Origin: Candidatus Omnitrophota bacterium | Lineage (GTDB): Bacteria > Hinthialibacterota > Hinthialibacteria > Hinthialibacterales > JAKPRU01 | NCBI GenBank assembly: GCA_029570205.1 | Contig: JAKQSI010000090.1 | Coordinates: 1 to 64,000 of the forward strand | Direction of reading: 5' to 3' | DNA: 64,000 nt | Shown: in pieces, positions 26,693-35,036 of the stretch | How positions within the stretch are numbered: the stretch's first letter is position 1 | Layout of the letters: every line of letters begins with the position of its first letter | Position numbers and translations under genes: made by a program | Notes under the pieces: model-generated | What the model was told of the DNA's origin: nothing | What the model saw: the letters and a program-made list of their open reading frames with translations, nothing else | The model's database searches: none

Positions 26693-27346
26693 ATGAAAAG
26701 ACGAAATACGGTGATTTTCGATTGTGACGGCGTACTGGTAGACAGCGAACCGCTTTCCCTGGAGGCGTTCCATTGTGCGTTGCGGGACCAGGGGGTGGAC
26801 TACCCACGGGATCGGATCACGAGGTTTTGCGGCATGACCGGCGAGGCATCCCTGCGGATTGTGATGAAGGAAACCGGCGTATCCCTTGATGAGGAACGAT
26901 ATCTCCGCGCCAAAGTGGAACACTATAAACGCCTGGTCGAGGAACGCGGTTTGCAGCTGTTTGAAGGGGTCACAGAGTTGCTGGACTCGCTGGGTGGAGA
27001 TGGTGTGAAACTGGCGATTGCGACCTCCGGGCCGAGGGAGAAAGTGGACACCAGCCTGCGGCTTGCCGGACTGGAGGATCGGTTTGACGCGATTGTCAGC
27101 GGCGATGATGTCCCGCAGGGCAAACCGGCTCCGGATGTGTTTCTGGAGGCGGCCCGACGGTGTGGATCGGATCCGGAGTGTTGTGTCGGTGTAGAGGATA
27201 CCCTGATCGGGCTTCAGGCAATCCGCGCCGCCGGTATGCGCGTTGTGGCTGTGGCGCACACTTTCCCGCTCGAACAACTTTTGCCCCTCTGCGATATTCT
27301 TTTCCCTCGAATAGCCGAAATTGAGGTGGAGGATTTGATGGAGTAG
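26693..27346 (+). CDS. HAD-family hydrolase (beta-phosphoglucomutase-like)
   Basis: The 217-residue protein has the HAD motif I as FDCDGVLVDSEPL (nucleophile Asp at about residue 9), motif II ATSGPREKVDTSL, motif III with KPAPDVFLEAA, and motif IV VGVEDTLIG. The helical cap between residues 18 and 85 is of the beta-phosphoglucomutase/phosphatase subclass. Likely substrates are sugar phosphates or similar small phosphorylated compounds. It lies 74 bp after the rhomboid gene. A long opposite-strand frame over the same bases is a shadow. Confidence 0.93.
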   Translation: MKRRNTVIFDCDGVLVDSEPLSLEAFHCALRDQGVDYPRDRITRFCGMTGEASLRIVMKETGVSLDEERYLRAKVEHYKRLVEERGLQLFEGVTELLDSLGGDGVKLAIATSGPREKVDTSLRLAGLEDRFDAIVSGDDVPQGKPAPDVFLEAARRCGSDPECCVGVEDTLIGLQAIRAAGMRVVAVAHTFPLEQLLPLCDILFPRIAEIEVEDLME

Positions 27347-27411
27347 GCTTGTTTTCCTGACTTGTTCGGATGTTACCCCAGAGGTATCACAGGGGAACTT
27401 GGCGCGTCTGA

Positions 27412-27855
27412 GGGGCACAAGGCACGGAACTGCTTTATCAAACAATCGACGGTCTGGCCGTTTTATTATCTGTCTGTGCTTGCCTGATTGGATGCATTTG
27501 GGTTTTTGCGTTTATCCGCTCGAGTGAAAGGCCAGTTTTACGAGGGGCTACTTTTCCAAATTTCACGGTCTACTTCGTGATTTGTGTTGCGCTCGCAACG
27601 GCTTTTCTACACCCGCTGGTTCTGCTCCCTCATTTTGGGGAACAGGAACGGCAATCGCTGCCATCGAGGATTCTTGGCATGGTGAATCGCCCCCTGCCGG
27701 CGTTCGTCGTGTTCTATGCATACGTTTACAAAGACATCAAGAGCCGGAGGAGCGCGATGGCCGCTCCTTCGGACGGAAATGTCGAGCAAAAGGAATCCGT
27801 CGAGCATGACCATGACACAAATGACCGTGGTACTCCCCGATGGTTGCTCGGTTGA
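27412..27855 (+). pseudogene. Open frame for a membrane protein without a start codon
   Basis: The frame is open from 27412 (just after a TGA) to the stop at 27853-27855. It encodes two hydrophobic segments, the first DGLAVLLSVCACLIGCIWVF and the second FTVYFVICVALATAFLHPL, followed by a hydrophilic end. No ATG, GTG or TTG occurs before the GTG at 27577, which would remove the first segment. This fits the 3' remainder of a decayed gene. A second short frame starting at ATG 27806 (MTMTQMTVVLPDGCSVELTI) runs into the following repeat and may also be a truncated gene. Confidence 0.35.
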
Positions 27856-27873
27856 ATTGACGATTGAACGTAA

Positions 27874-27969
27874 AAGCCTGAGATCGCCACGTCGCCACCC
27901 TTCGCAGACTCCGGGCGGCTCCTCGCGATGACGTGACGCTCTGTAAAGGCAATTCGGTTACACGACACT
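27874..27969. repeat. Short copy of a composite dispersed repeat
   Basis: It begins AAGCCTGAGATCGCCAC, passes through TTCGCAGACTCCGGGC and CGCGATGACG, and ends with GACGCTCTG, AAAGGCAATTCGGTT and CGACAC. The same blocks in the same order occur at 31877-32133, where they are interrupted by another repeat. The two copies are about 4 kb apart in the same orientation. Confidence 0.85.
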
Positions 27970-28044
27970 GACGCATGCCATGGCATGCCTGGGACGCTCT
28001 ACGGAGCTGCGGGACAGCCCGGAACAGTGAATGGAAATATCGAA

Positions 28045-28338
28045 ATGCCGAACCGGCGTATTGCGGCGAACAAAGAGGAGATTGCCTCCTTCTGCAGAAA
28101 ACACCATATTCGAACACTATCATTTTTCGGTTCCGTTCTTCGAGACGATTTTGGGCCGGAGAGCGATGTTGATGTCCCGGTAGAATTCGATTCCGATGCA
28201 AGAATCGGACTGATTCGCCTGGCCGGTATGGAACTGGAACTGTCCGAAATGCTTGGAAGGAAAGTTGATCTCAACATGCCGGATTTCCTCCGCCCTTCCT
28301 TTCGTGACCAGGTTCTGATCGAGGCGGAGGCGCAATAG
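28045..28338 (+). CDS. MNT-type minimal nucleotidyltransferase (antitoxin-like)
   Basis: This protein of about 97 residues belongs to the minimal nucleotidyltransferases (MntA type), which in HEPN-MNT systems modify and silence a HEPN RNase toxin. The motif GSX10DXD is complete: SFFGSVLRDDFGPESDVDV. The middle and C-terminus (LELSEMLGRKVDLNM) are also typical. An in-frame GTG at 28027 is an alternative start. The expected HEPN toxin gene is not intact. A start-like segment at 28347 (MMTDLQRVADRIEN) resembles a toxin N-terminus but runs within 40 bp into the end of the convergent regulator gene. Confidence 0.8.
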   Translation: MPNRRIAANKEEIASFCRKHHIRTLSFFGSVLRDDFGPESDVDVPVEFDSDARIGLIRLAGMELELSEMLGRKVDLNMPDFLRPSFRDQVLIEAEAQ

Positions 28339-28387
28339 GTCCGTTGATGATGACCGATTTGCAGAGGGTGGCCGATCGGATAGAGAA

Positions 28388-29851
28388 TCAATCCCAGTTG
28401 ACCGGATGCCTGCGGGCGATACCGTATTTTTTCAGTTTCCGGTACAGCGTGGCCCGGCTCATTTCCAGGCGTTCGCAGGTCTCGGCGATATTCCCGTGGA
28501 AGAACCGGAGGGCCTCTTGAATGGCATCCTTTTCCCGCTGCCACATCGGTTTCACCGAGGCTGAGTCAGCTGCCGGTGAATCAGACGATTGAGCGGGAAT
28601 GAATTGAACGGAGCGATTTTGTTCTCCTTCCGGTAGAGATTCCGCGCCCCGCTTCTCGCCGAACTCGGGATTGCGGATGTGCGGTGGGATCATATCCAGG
28701 GTAATTGTTTTGCCGTTGTGAAGCACTACGGCTTGTGCCACCGCATTCTCCAGTTCGCGCACGTTTCCAGGCCAATCGTATTGAAAGAATATCCGAATAA
28801 CATCCTCCGAGATAGAATCGAAAAATTTTCGATTTTGTGAAGAATGCTTGTGGAGAAAGTGGTGTGCCAGCATGGGAATATCGTCCGTTCGTTCCCGTAA
28901 AGGAGGTACATGAATGAGGACGACATTGATACGGTAGTAGAGATCTTCGCGGAAACGATTCTCCTGGACCTCTTTCCACGGGTCTTTATTTGTAGCCGAA
29001 ATAATTCGGCAATCCACTTGAATCCTTTCGCGTCCTGCCAACCGGAAGAAATTCCGCTCCTGTGTGAATCGAAGTAATTTTGCCTGAATCCGGAACGGCA
29101 TCTCGCAGATTTCATCCAGGAACAGGGTCGATTGATCGGCCCGTTCGCAGCAACCGATATACCGTTGGATCGCGCCGGTAAACGCGCCTTTCTCGTAGCC
29201 GAACAACTCGCTTTCCAACAAACCGTCCGGAATGGCCGCGCAGTTCATATCGACCATTTCCCGCTGTCCGCGAGGCGAAAGTCGATGAATGGCGCGCGCC
29301 ACGAGTTCCTTTCCGGTCCCGCTTTCGCCGGTAATCATCACGGACGCGTCGCTGGCCGCCACGTTTTCGATCACCGAATAAATCAACTGCATCTGCTTGC
29401 TGCCGCCGATGATCTCGCCGAATCGTTTTCTGCCGGAGAGTTTCGATTCGAGGTCCTGCACTTTGCGAGTCAGATGGTAGTGGCCGATGGCATTTTTCAG
29501 CGTGATCTCCAGGCGTGTGAAATCGACCGGTTTGACGATGAAGTCGTAGGCTCCTACTTTCATCGCCTTGACGGCTTTTTCCACATTGGCATGGGCGGTT
29601 GCGAGAATGACGGGGAGTTCCGGCTCGGAATCATGGACTTTCCGCAGCAGCTCCACACCGTCGGCATCCGGCAGATTCACATCCAGGATGAGCGCATCGC
29701 ATTTTTCGTGGGCAAACAGGCGGTTCAAATCGGCTCCTGTCGCGCCGGTTTCGACCTGGTATCCCGCACTGCCGACTTTCCGTCCCAGAAGGCGGAGAAG
29801 GTCGAGGTCGTCATCAATGATGAATACCGTGCCGTTTGCCGAGTCGGACAC
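28388..29851 (-). CDS. Sigma-54-dependent NtrC-type response regulator
   Basis: A 487-residue regulator with three domains. The receiver (1-120) has acidic residues IIDDD and phospho-acceptor D57 in LILDVNLPDADG. The AAA+ domain (about 145-385) has Walker A GESGTGKE, the sigma-54 contact loop GAFTGA, and Walker B TLFLDEICEM. The C-terminal Fis-type helix-turn-helix is CERLEMSRATLYRKLKKYGI. It activates sigma-54 promoters when phosphorylated. It lies 20 bp after the sugar-enzyme fusion gene on the same strand, so the two are likely in one transcript. No cognate kinase is adjacent. Confidence 0.96.
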   Translation of the reverse strand: MSDSANGTVFIIDDDLDLLRLLGRKVGSAGYQVETGATGADLNRLFAHEKCDALILDVNLPDADGVELLRKVHDSEPELPVILATAHANVEKAVKAMKVGAYDFIVKPVDFTRLEITLKNAIGHYHLTRKVQDLESKLSGRKRFGEIIGGSKQMQLIYSVIENVAASDASVMITGESGTGKELVARAIHRLSPRGQREMVDMNCAAIPDGLLESELFGYEKGAFTGAIQRYIGCCERADQSTLFLDEICEMPFRIQAKLLRFTQERNFFRLAGRERIQVDCRIISATNKDPWKEVQENRFREDLYYRINVVLIHVPPLRERTDDIPMLAHHFLHKHSSQNRKFFDSISEDVIRIFFQYDWPGNVRELENAVAQAVVLHNGKTITLDMIPPHIRNPEFGEKRGAESLPEGEQNRSVQFIPAQSSDSPAADSASVKPMWQREKDAIQEALRFFHGNIAETCERLEMSRATLYRKLKKYGIARRHPVNWD

Positions 29852-29871
29852 TGTGTTTCCGAACCTTTCGA

Positions 29872-31758
29872 CTAAATAATGTCGGGATTCGGCGAGCCGA
29901 AGGACGAGGGAAGGGGCAGAGTGACCTCGCGCCCGGACTTGCCGGATTCATACACGGCAAGAATGATTTCCAGCGGTCGTCGCCCTTCTGTTCCGGGGAT
30001 TGCCGGGTCCCGGTTTTCGAGTATGGCGTGGGCGAAATCCCGAATCTGGGCCTGATGCCCGGAGGCGTCGATTTTCATCGGGTCTCGTGCCGCGGCTGTG
30101 CTGTCCTTCTTCTCAATACCCGCGATTTTCTCTTCTTCCCCTTCGACCTCCCAGAATGTCAGTTCGCTTTTTTCGACGACCGCCGAACCCTTGGTTCCAT
30201 GGATTTCCAATCGTTCGGGCATTCCGGGATAGATGCATGTGCTTCCCATGATGTTCCCGAACGCGCCATTCTCGAATTCCAGGCTGGCAATCGCGATATC
30301 TTCCACTTCGATGTTTCTCGCGCGGGTGTTGGTTCGCGCAAACACGCGGTTGACCGGCCCCATGATCCATTGGAGCATATCGATGTAATGAATGCCCTGA
30401 TTCATCAGGCAGCCTCCCCCATCCATTTCCCAGGTTCCCCGCCAGGCTCCGCTGTCATAATAGGATTGGGGGCGATACCACTTGATTGACGCATCACCCA
30501 GAACCATGACGCCGAAACGTCCCGATTCCACGGCTTCCTTGACCTTGCGTATGTTCGGATTGAATCGATGTTGGGAGATGATGCCGAGTTTTACCCCGGC
30601 TTTGCGGGCTGTATCGATCATGGCATCGGCTCTTTCGAGGGTGATTTCCATGGGTTTTTCGCAGAGTACGTGTTTTCCGGCTTTCATGGCGGCGATGGAG
30701 TTAGCCCCATGGAGGCCGCTGGGTGTGCAGACATGGACGGCGTCCAGATCCTTGCGGGCAAGCATTTCTCCCAAGTCTGAGTAAGCGGCCACCTTGAGTT
30801 CTGCCGCCAGTTTCTCGGCATTTTCGCGGACGGTATCGCAAACTGCGATCAGGTGTGTTTCATGGACACTGAGTGTGGCCCGTGCATGAAAGGCCCCGAT
30901 ATTTCCCGTGCCGATAATAGCGGTGCGGATCTGCCGATATTCCAGTCCTTCCGCATCCAGGATTTTGCAGAACGATTGTACCGCCTTGGCGAACAGTTCC
31001 GGGCCGGAGAAACCCGACGAGCGTCCGGCTTCGGCCAAATGCGGCTCCATGGTGATGAATCCGCTGTACCCGTCTTCTTTCAGCGCACGGACGAGCTCGG
31101 GTATCTGCCCGTCGCCTTCGCCTGCCAGGGTCATCTCTTTCGATCCCAACCGGGCATCCTTGATGTGAACATGGGCGATGTGCCGACGGACCAGCGGAAG
31201 GCATTCATCCACGGGATGCTGTCCCGCGCATACGAAATTCGCGGGATCGAACGCCATCTTGAGATGGGGGGAATCGATTGTGTTCAGAAGATCGGCGCAA
31301 TAGACCGCTTTTTCTCCGTAGAGGTCCGCCTCGTTCTCCAGCATCATTACGATCCCTTCTTTTTCAGCGATCTCCACCATGGCGCGAATCCGGTCCAGGA
31401 CATCCTGGCGGTATTTTTGGGGATCCTCCCCCTTCGGCAGATAAAAGGAGAAGACGCGGATATTGGGGGCGCTGAAATACCTAGCCCGTTCCACCGCGAT
31501 ACGAAACCGGGCGATTTCCTTCTCGGCGGGGTCCGTGACAGGGACCTTTCCGATGGGCGACCCGATTGCCGCTACCTTGATTCCGTATTGTCGCAGAGCC
31601 GAGCGGGCACGTTCCTGCTGCTCTGCGCTCAATTCGAGGATTCCTGTTCCCCACAGACCACGCAGCTCGATGAAGTTGATTTTCATTTCGACCAGGTGGC
31701 GTAATTGTCCTTCGAAATCGGACGTGATTTCATCGCCGAAACCGCTTAATCGAATCAT
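29872..31758 (-). CDS. Fusion of TIM-barrel sugar isomerase and Gfo/Idh/MocA dehydrogenase
   Basis: A single frame of 628 residues with two enzyme domains. Residues about 1-275 form an AP_endonuc_2/xylose-isomerase-like barrel (SGFGDEITSDFEGQLRHLVE, MLENEADLYGEKAVY, FDPANFVCAG, HIAHVHIKDAR, EGDGQIPELVRAL). Residues about 278-628 form a Gfo/Idh/MocA oxidoreductase (AIIGTGNIGAFHARATL for NAD binding, CTPSGLHGANSIAAMKAGKH, VLCEKPMEITLERAD, MNQGIHYIDMLQWIMG). The two are normally separate genes for sugar or inositol catabolism. GGAGG at 5 nt fixes the start at 31758; the open frame extends into an upstream repeat. The next gene is a sigma-54 regulator. Confidence 0.9.
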   Translation of the reverse strand: MIRLSGFGDEITSDFEGQLRHLVEMKINFIELRGLWGTGILELSAEQQERARSALRQYGIKVAAIGSPIGKVPVTDPAEKEIARFRIAVERARYFSAPNIRVFSFYLPKGEDPQKYRQDVLDRIRAMVEIAEKEGIVMMLENEADLYGEKAVYCADLLNTIDSPHLKMAFDPANFVCAGQHPVDECLPLVRRHIAHVHIKDARLGSKEMTLAGEGDGQIPELVRALKEDGYSGFITMEPHLAEAGRSSGFSGPELFAKAVQSFCKILDAEGLEYRQIRTAIIGTGNIGAFHARATLSVHETHLIAVCDTVRENAEKLAAELKVAAYSDLGEMLARKDLDAVHVCTPSGLHGANSIAAMKAGKHVLCEKPMEITLERADAMIDTARKAGVKLGIISQHRFNPNIRKVKEAVESGRFGVMVLGDASIKWYRPQSYYDSGAWRGTWEMDGGGCLMNQGIHYIDMLQWIMGPVNRVFARTNTRARNIEVEDIAIASLEFENGAFGNIMGSTCIYPGMPERLEIHGTKGSAVVEKSELTFWEVEGEEEKIAGIEKKDSTAAARDPMKIDASGHQAQIRDFAHAILENRDPAIPGTEGRRPLEIILAVYESGKSGREVTLPLPSSFGSPNPDII

Positions 31759-31831
31759 TCTGACCTCCATATTGTTGAACTGTGATTCTTTACTATTTTC
31801 AGGAGATCTTTTCTGAGAAAGATCCCTTGTA

Positions 31832-32133
31832 CCGTCATTGCGAGCGAAGCGTGGCAATCTCGCCGCCGTAATATGCAAGCCTGAGATCGCCACATCCCGG
31901 CCCTTCGCAGACTCCGGGCTGCTCCTCCTAAGAAAGCTCGGTCATCGACAGGCAGAGACGCCTGTCCCACCAGTAGGTCAGGCGTCTCTGCCTGACAGCT
32001 GCCCAGTAGGCCAGGCGTCTCTGCCTGGCAAAGAAGGGCGGCAACTATGCTTTCTTTGCCCAATCACCGGCCCCGCCGGAGCGAGGCTCGCGATGACGGG
32101 ACGCTCTGCAAAGGCAATTCGGTTGCGCGACAC
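31832..32133. repeat. Long composite repeat with nested hairpin units
   Basis: It starts with CGTCATTGCGAGCGAAGCG, a widespread bacterial repeat, then has the same blocks as the copy at 27874-27969. Between the two halves (about 31925-32080) lie hairpin units of the type that makes the array at 1-419: GGCAGAGACGCC in one orientation, then CAGGCGTCTCTGCCTG and CCAGGCGTCTCTGCCTGG in the other. After this comes GATGACG, GACGCTCTG and AAAGGCAATTCGGTT. No gene is supported in this stretch. Confidence 0.85.
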
Positions 32134-32165
32134 GAGAGTCATTTGTACTCCAAAATCTCTCACAA

Positions 32166-32912
32166 TTATGACGGATGATTCGCGGTTGCACGAGCTACCG
32201 TGAGAACGGAGACAAATTGCGCTCCGCTATTTTTCAGGACTTGCGCCACTTCCGAGACGGTATTTCCTGTTGTAAGGACATCATCCACAATCAGGAATCG
32301 ACGCCCCCGAACCTTTGATGCATCGACGATCTCAAACGCTCCGGCGACATTGGTGTGACGTTCCATTCCGGTCATTTGGCTTTGTGGTTCCGTCGGGCGG
32401 ATACGGCGCACGATGCTTTCCTCCACCGTGAAACCGGCTTTTTCTTTCAGATGCAGCAGCATTTCGGCAGCTTGGTTGAACTCACGCTCCCGGAGTCGGG
32501 CTGAATGCAGGGGGACCGGAACGATTGCGTCGAAACGCTCTCCCGCATAGTACCTCTGGCATCCCCAGAACAGGAGACGGGACAGCGGTTTTGCCAGACA
32601 GCGCCGACCGCCGAATTTGTACGCATGAATAATGCGTTTCATGATTTCGCAATACTGCACAACGGAACGGCATCGGTCGAAAGCCGGTTGGGGCACGGGA
32701 CAATTGTCGCAGAGAGCCGGCCCATGAATCTCTGTTGTCGGATGCCCGCAGGTCCGGCAAAAGGGGCCGCGCAAGTAGATCAGGCGATGCCAGCATTCAG
32801 AGCAGATCGGGTCGGATTCTTCCGAGCAATCGGCGCCGCAGCCCGGACAAACCGGCGGATAAAGCAGGTCCAATACCGCCCGACTGATCGATGCAATGCT
32901 GTGCCCTATCAT
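32166..32912 (-). CDS. comF: ComF-family phosphoribosyltransferase-like protein
   Basis: A 248-residue protein. The N-terminal zinc part has paired cysteines (YPPVCPGCGADC, PICSECW, FCRTCG, LCDNCP). The C-terminal phosphoribosyltransferase-like domain has VPVPLHSARLREREFNQAAE, RIRPTEPQSQMTGMERHTNV and the PRPP-binding loop FLIVDDVLTTGNTVSE. ComF is needed for uptake of single-stranded DNA in transformation. It is last of a tight minus-strand set with the M23 peptidase gene (5-bp gap) and ychF. A comM-like gene occurs 6 kb away, so competence is plausible but not proven. Confidence 0.92.
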   Translation of the reverse strand: MIGHSIASISRAVLDLLYPPVCPGCGADCSEESDPICSECWHRLIYLRGPFCRTCGHPTTEIHGPALCDNCPVPQPAFDRCRSVVQYCEIMKRIIHAYKFGGRRCLAKPLSRLLFWGCQRYYAGERFDAIVPVPLHSARLREREFNQAAEMLLHLKEKAGFTVEESIVRRIRPTEPQSQMTGMERHTNVAGAFEIVDASKVRGRRFLIVDDVLTTGNTVSEVAQVLKNSGAQFVSVLTVARATANHPS

Positions 32913-32917
32913 TGCGG

Positions 32918-33757
32918 TCAGCGGCTTTCCTCCTTTGGAATGTTGGAGGCGGCGATTCGGATTACGGGACCGCGTTCTTCAATGGAAACCACGGACAATG
33001 GATTGATTCGTCTTCCGTTTTGGTGAATCTCCAGATGCAAATGCGGTCCGGTTGTTCGTCCTGTACTCCCGACATGTCCGATCCGGTCGCCCCCGGCAAT
33101 GATTTGCCCCACGCCTACCGAGACTCGTTCGAGATGGGCGTACCGGGTCAGCCAACCGTTCCCGTGGTCGATATCGACACAGTTTCCGTATCCGCCGCGT
33201 TGACCCGCAAAGGCCACAACTCCGGGAGCGGTAGCCGAGATCGGCGTACCCGCCGGCGCGGCAATATCCACTCCATAATGGAAATGCGGCACGTGGTCTA
33301 TCGGGTGAATCCGCATTCCGAATCCCGATGTGATATCCCCGGAGACCGGTGTCAAAAACGCGCTTTCGGGTTCGGAGGTTTTGCCGGACACGGGTATCGG
33401 TTCCGGTTGCGGCTGACCGTAGAGAATCGACAAGTCGATCCGTTGCCCGGCGTAGATCAGGTCCGGATCGGCCAATCCGTTTGCGTATGCCACATTTTCC
33501 ACCCAGTGGTACAGGTCCCGGGTGGTGTGCGGCATATTCCGTTTTTTCAGGGCGCGGTTGACAATTTCGGAAAGGGTATCCCCTTCGCGGACTTGCACGA
33601 TGTGGGAGTCGGGCGGTTCCGATTTCCCGTTTCGCGTGTCGGCGAGGACCTCCTTAAAAGAGGTCGGTTGTGCTGTCGCGTGGGGGAAACGCGGCGATTC
33701 GGCTTTCGGCGGTTCCCGCCGTCCGGTCGGTGATACTGGGGGGGGCACGTCGGTCAT
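32918..33757 (-). CDS. LysM and M23-family peptidoglycan endopeptidase
   Basis: A 279-residue cell-wall enzyme. A LysM domain (about 55-110) has IVQVREGDTLSEIVNRAL and YAGQRIDLSILYG. The M23 domain (about 145-260) has SGFGMRIHPIDHVPHFHYGV, where His and Asp bind zinc, then GGYGNCVDIDHGNGWLTRYA and the catalytic GPHLHLEI. No signal peptide or membrane segment is visible; the N-terminus is Pro-rich (PPPVSPTGRREPPKAE), so the export route is unclear. The gene is 15 bp after ychF and 5 bp before comF. It may remodel peptidoglycan during growth, or for a flagellar or DNA-uptake structure. Confidence 0.9.
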   Translation of the reverse strand: MTDVPPPVSPTGRREPPKAESPRFPHATAQPTSFKEVLADTRNGKSEPPDSHIVQVREGDTLSEIVNRALKKRNMPHTTRDLYHWVENVAYANGLADPDLIYAGQRIDLSILYGQPQPEPIPVSGKTSEPESAFLTPVSGDITSGFGMRIHPIDHVPHFHYGVDIAAPAGTPISATAPGVVAFAGQRGGYGNCVDIDHGNGWLTRYAHLERVSVGVGQIIAGGDRIGHVGSTGRTTGPHLHLEIHQNGRRINPLSVVSIEERGPVIRIAASNIPKEESR

Positions 33758-33772
33758 CGGACACGCTCCTCG

Positions 33773-34867
33773 CTAGACGGCGAACCGAAAATAGATCACG
33801 TCGCCGTCCTGCACCACGTAGTCTTTTCCTTCCAACCGGTATTTTCCGGCTTTTTTACACGCTTCAATAGACCCTTCCCGGATCAGATCATCATAAGTCA
33901 CAACCTCCGCGCGGATAAATCCACGTTCGATATCCGTGTGGATTTTTCCGGCGGCTTGGGGAGCCTTTGTGCCGATGGGAATGGTCCAGGCGCGGGATTC
34001 CTCTTCACCGGTCGTGAGGAACGATTGCTGCCGTAACGCGCGGTAACAGGCGGAAATCACGGCCGACTTGCCGGAACCTTCGAGACCGCACGCCTCGAAA
34101 TAATCCTGCCATTCCTCTTCGGGAAGTTCGTGTACTTCGGTTTCCAATTGGGCGTTCATAACGACCAGTTCCATGCTTTTGGATGTGGTTTCGGCGCGAA
34201 GACGTTCCAGCGAGGCTTTTTCCGCGATGTGTGTCAGGTCTCCGACGTTTGCCAGAACAAGCATCTCCCGTGCCGTAAGCAGCCCATACGAATGGACATA
34301 GTTTACCATTTCGTCTTCGGTCGGCGCTACATCGATGATGGGGCGACCCTGTTCCAGAGCGGCCAGGAAGCGTCGGAGAGAGGCCTCTTCTTTTTCGTAT
34401 TGCTTGCGATTCTGTGCGTCCTTGGTTTTCATGAGTTCCGCCCTGGGAAGGCGGTTCTCGATGAGTGTCATATCCGCCAGGATCAGTTCCGTCATCAGGA
34501 TGTCGAGATCCCTTACCGGATCGACAGAGCCTTCCGTGTGGGGCACGGTCTCGGATTCGAAAACGCGAACGACGAGCAGAAGCGCCTCCATGTCGCGCAG
34601 TTGACCGAGGAACTGGTTGGAGAATCCCTTTTCCTTGCCTGCCCCCCTGGTCAGTCCGGCGACATCGGTCAGTTCAATGGTGGAGTGGGTGATTTTCTTC
34701 GATTTTGAAATTTTGCTGAGCGGTTCGAGACGCGGATCGGGCACAAAGCAGACCCCACGATTCGGGTCTTTCTTGCCGCCCATGGCGGTATCCGCCGTCG
34801 ATCCGGTCAGTGCGTTGAACACGGTCGTCTTCCCGCTCAATGGAAGACCGATCATTCCGATCTGCAT
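33773..34867 (-). CDS. ychF: Redox-regulated ATPase YchF
   Basis: A 364-residue Obg-family P-loop protein that binds ATP and associates with the ribosome. G1 is IGLPLSGKTTVFNAL (residues 6-20), followed by PDPRLEPLSKI, the G3 region ELTDVAGLTRGAGKEKGFSN, and the coiled-coil between residues 130 and 200. The C-terminal TGS domain is TDIERGFIRAEVVTYDDLI with YVVQDGDVIYFRF. The G4 region reads VLANVGD, consistent with the ATP-preferring YchF type. It is the first gene of the ychF-M23-comF group. Confidence 0.96.
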   Translation of the reverse strand: MQIGMIGLPLSGKTTVFNALTGSTADTAMGGKKDPNRGVCFVPDPRLEPLSKISKSKKITHSTIELTDVAGLTRGAGKEKGFSNQFLGQLRDMEALLLVVRVFESETVPHTEGSVDPVRDLDILMTELILADMTLIENRLPRAELMKTKDAQNRKQYEKEEASLRRFLAALEQGRPIIDVAPTEDEMVNYVHSYGLLTAREMLVLANVGDLTHIAEKASLERLRAETTSKSMELVVMNAQLETEVHELPEEEWQDYFEACGLEGSGKSAVISACYRALRQQSFLTTGEEESRAWTIPIGTKAPQAAGKIHTDIERGFIRAEVVTYDDLIREGSIEACKKAGKYRLEGKDYVVQDGDVIYFRFAV

Positions 34868-34968
34868 AAGTATACGCCCTCAATTTTCATTCCGACATCT
34901 CAATTTGATACATCATAGCAGGACTCGAGGGGAATGGTAGATGGATGGAAGATCTCAACTCATCAAAG

Positions 34969-35001
34969 ACAGGTCCAAGAATCCGCCGGGACCTGTATAA
35001 T
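34969..35001 (+). promoter_or_regulatory. Promoter overlapped by an inverted-repeat operator
   Basis: A perfect 8-bp inverted repeat, ACAGGTCC (34969-34976) and GGACCTGT (34989-34996) with a 12-bp centre, ends at a perfect -10 box TATAAT (34996-35001). The dyad covers where the -35 element should be (about 34973-34978, GTCCAA, weak). Binding of a repressor here would block the promoter. The transcript would start about 30 nt before the ATG of the ATPase gene at 35037. Confidence 0.65.
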
Positions 35002-35036
35002 GAAGGAGCGAACGCAACCGCGAAAAGGGAACGAAT

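Noticed and set aside
26591-27445. 284-residue minus-strand ORF
   Set aside because: It covers the well-supported HAD phosphatase gene on the other strand and has no recognisable motif.
28347-28520. Possible HEPN toxin gene after the MNT gene
   Set aside because: Only the first 13-15 residues look protein-like; the rest is antisense to the Fis-type end of the regulator gene.
30853-31704. 283-residue plus-strand ORF
   Set aside because: Antisense to the isomerase domain of the fusion protein, which has strong family motifs.
31755-32203. Short ORFs on both strands over the composite repeat
   Set aside because: They consist of translated repeat sequence and lack ribosome sites.
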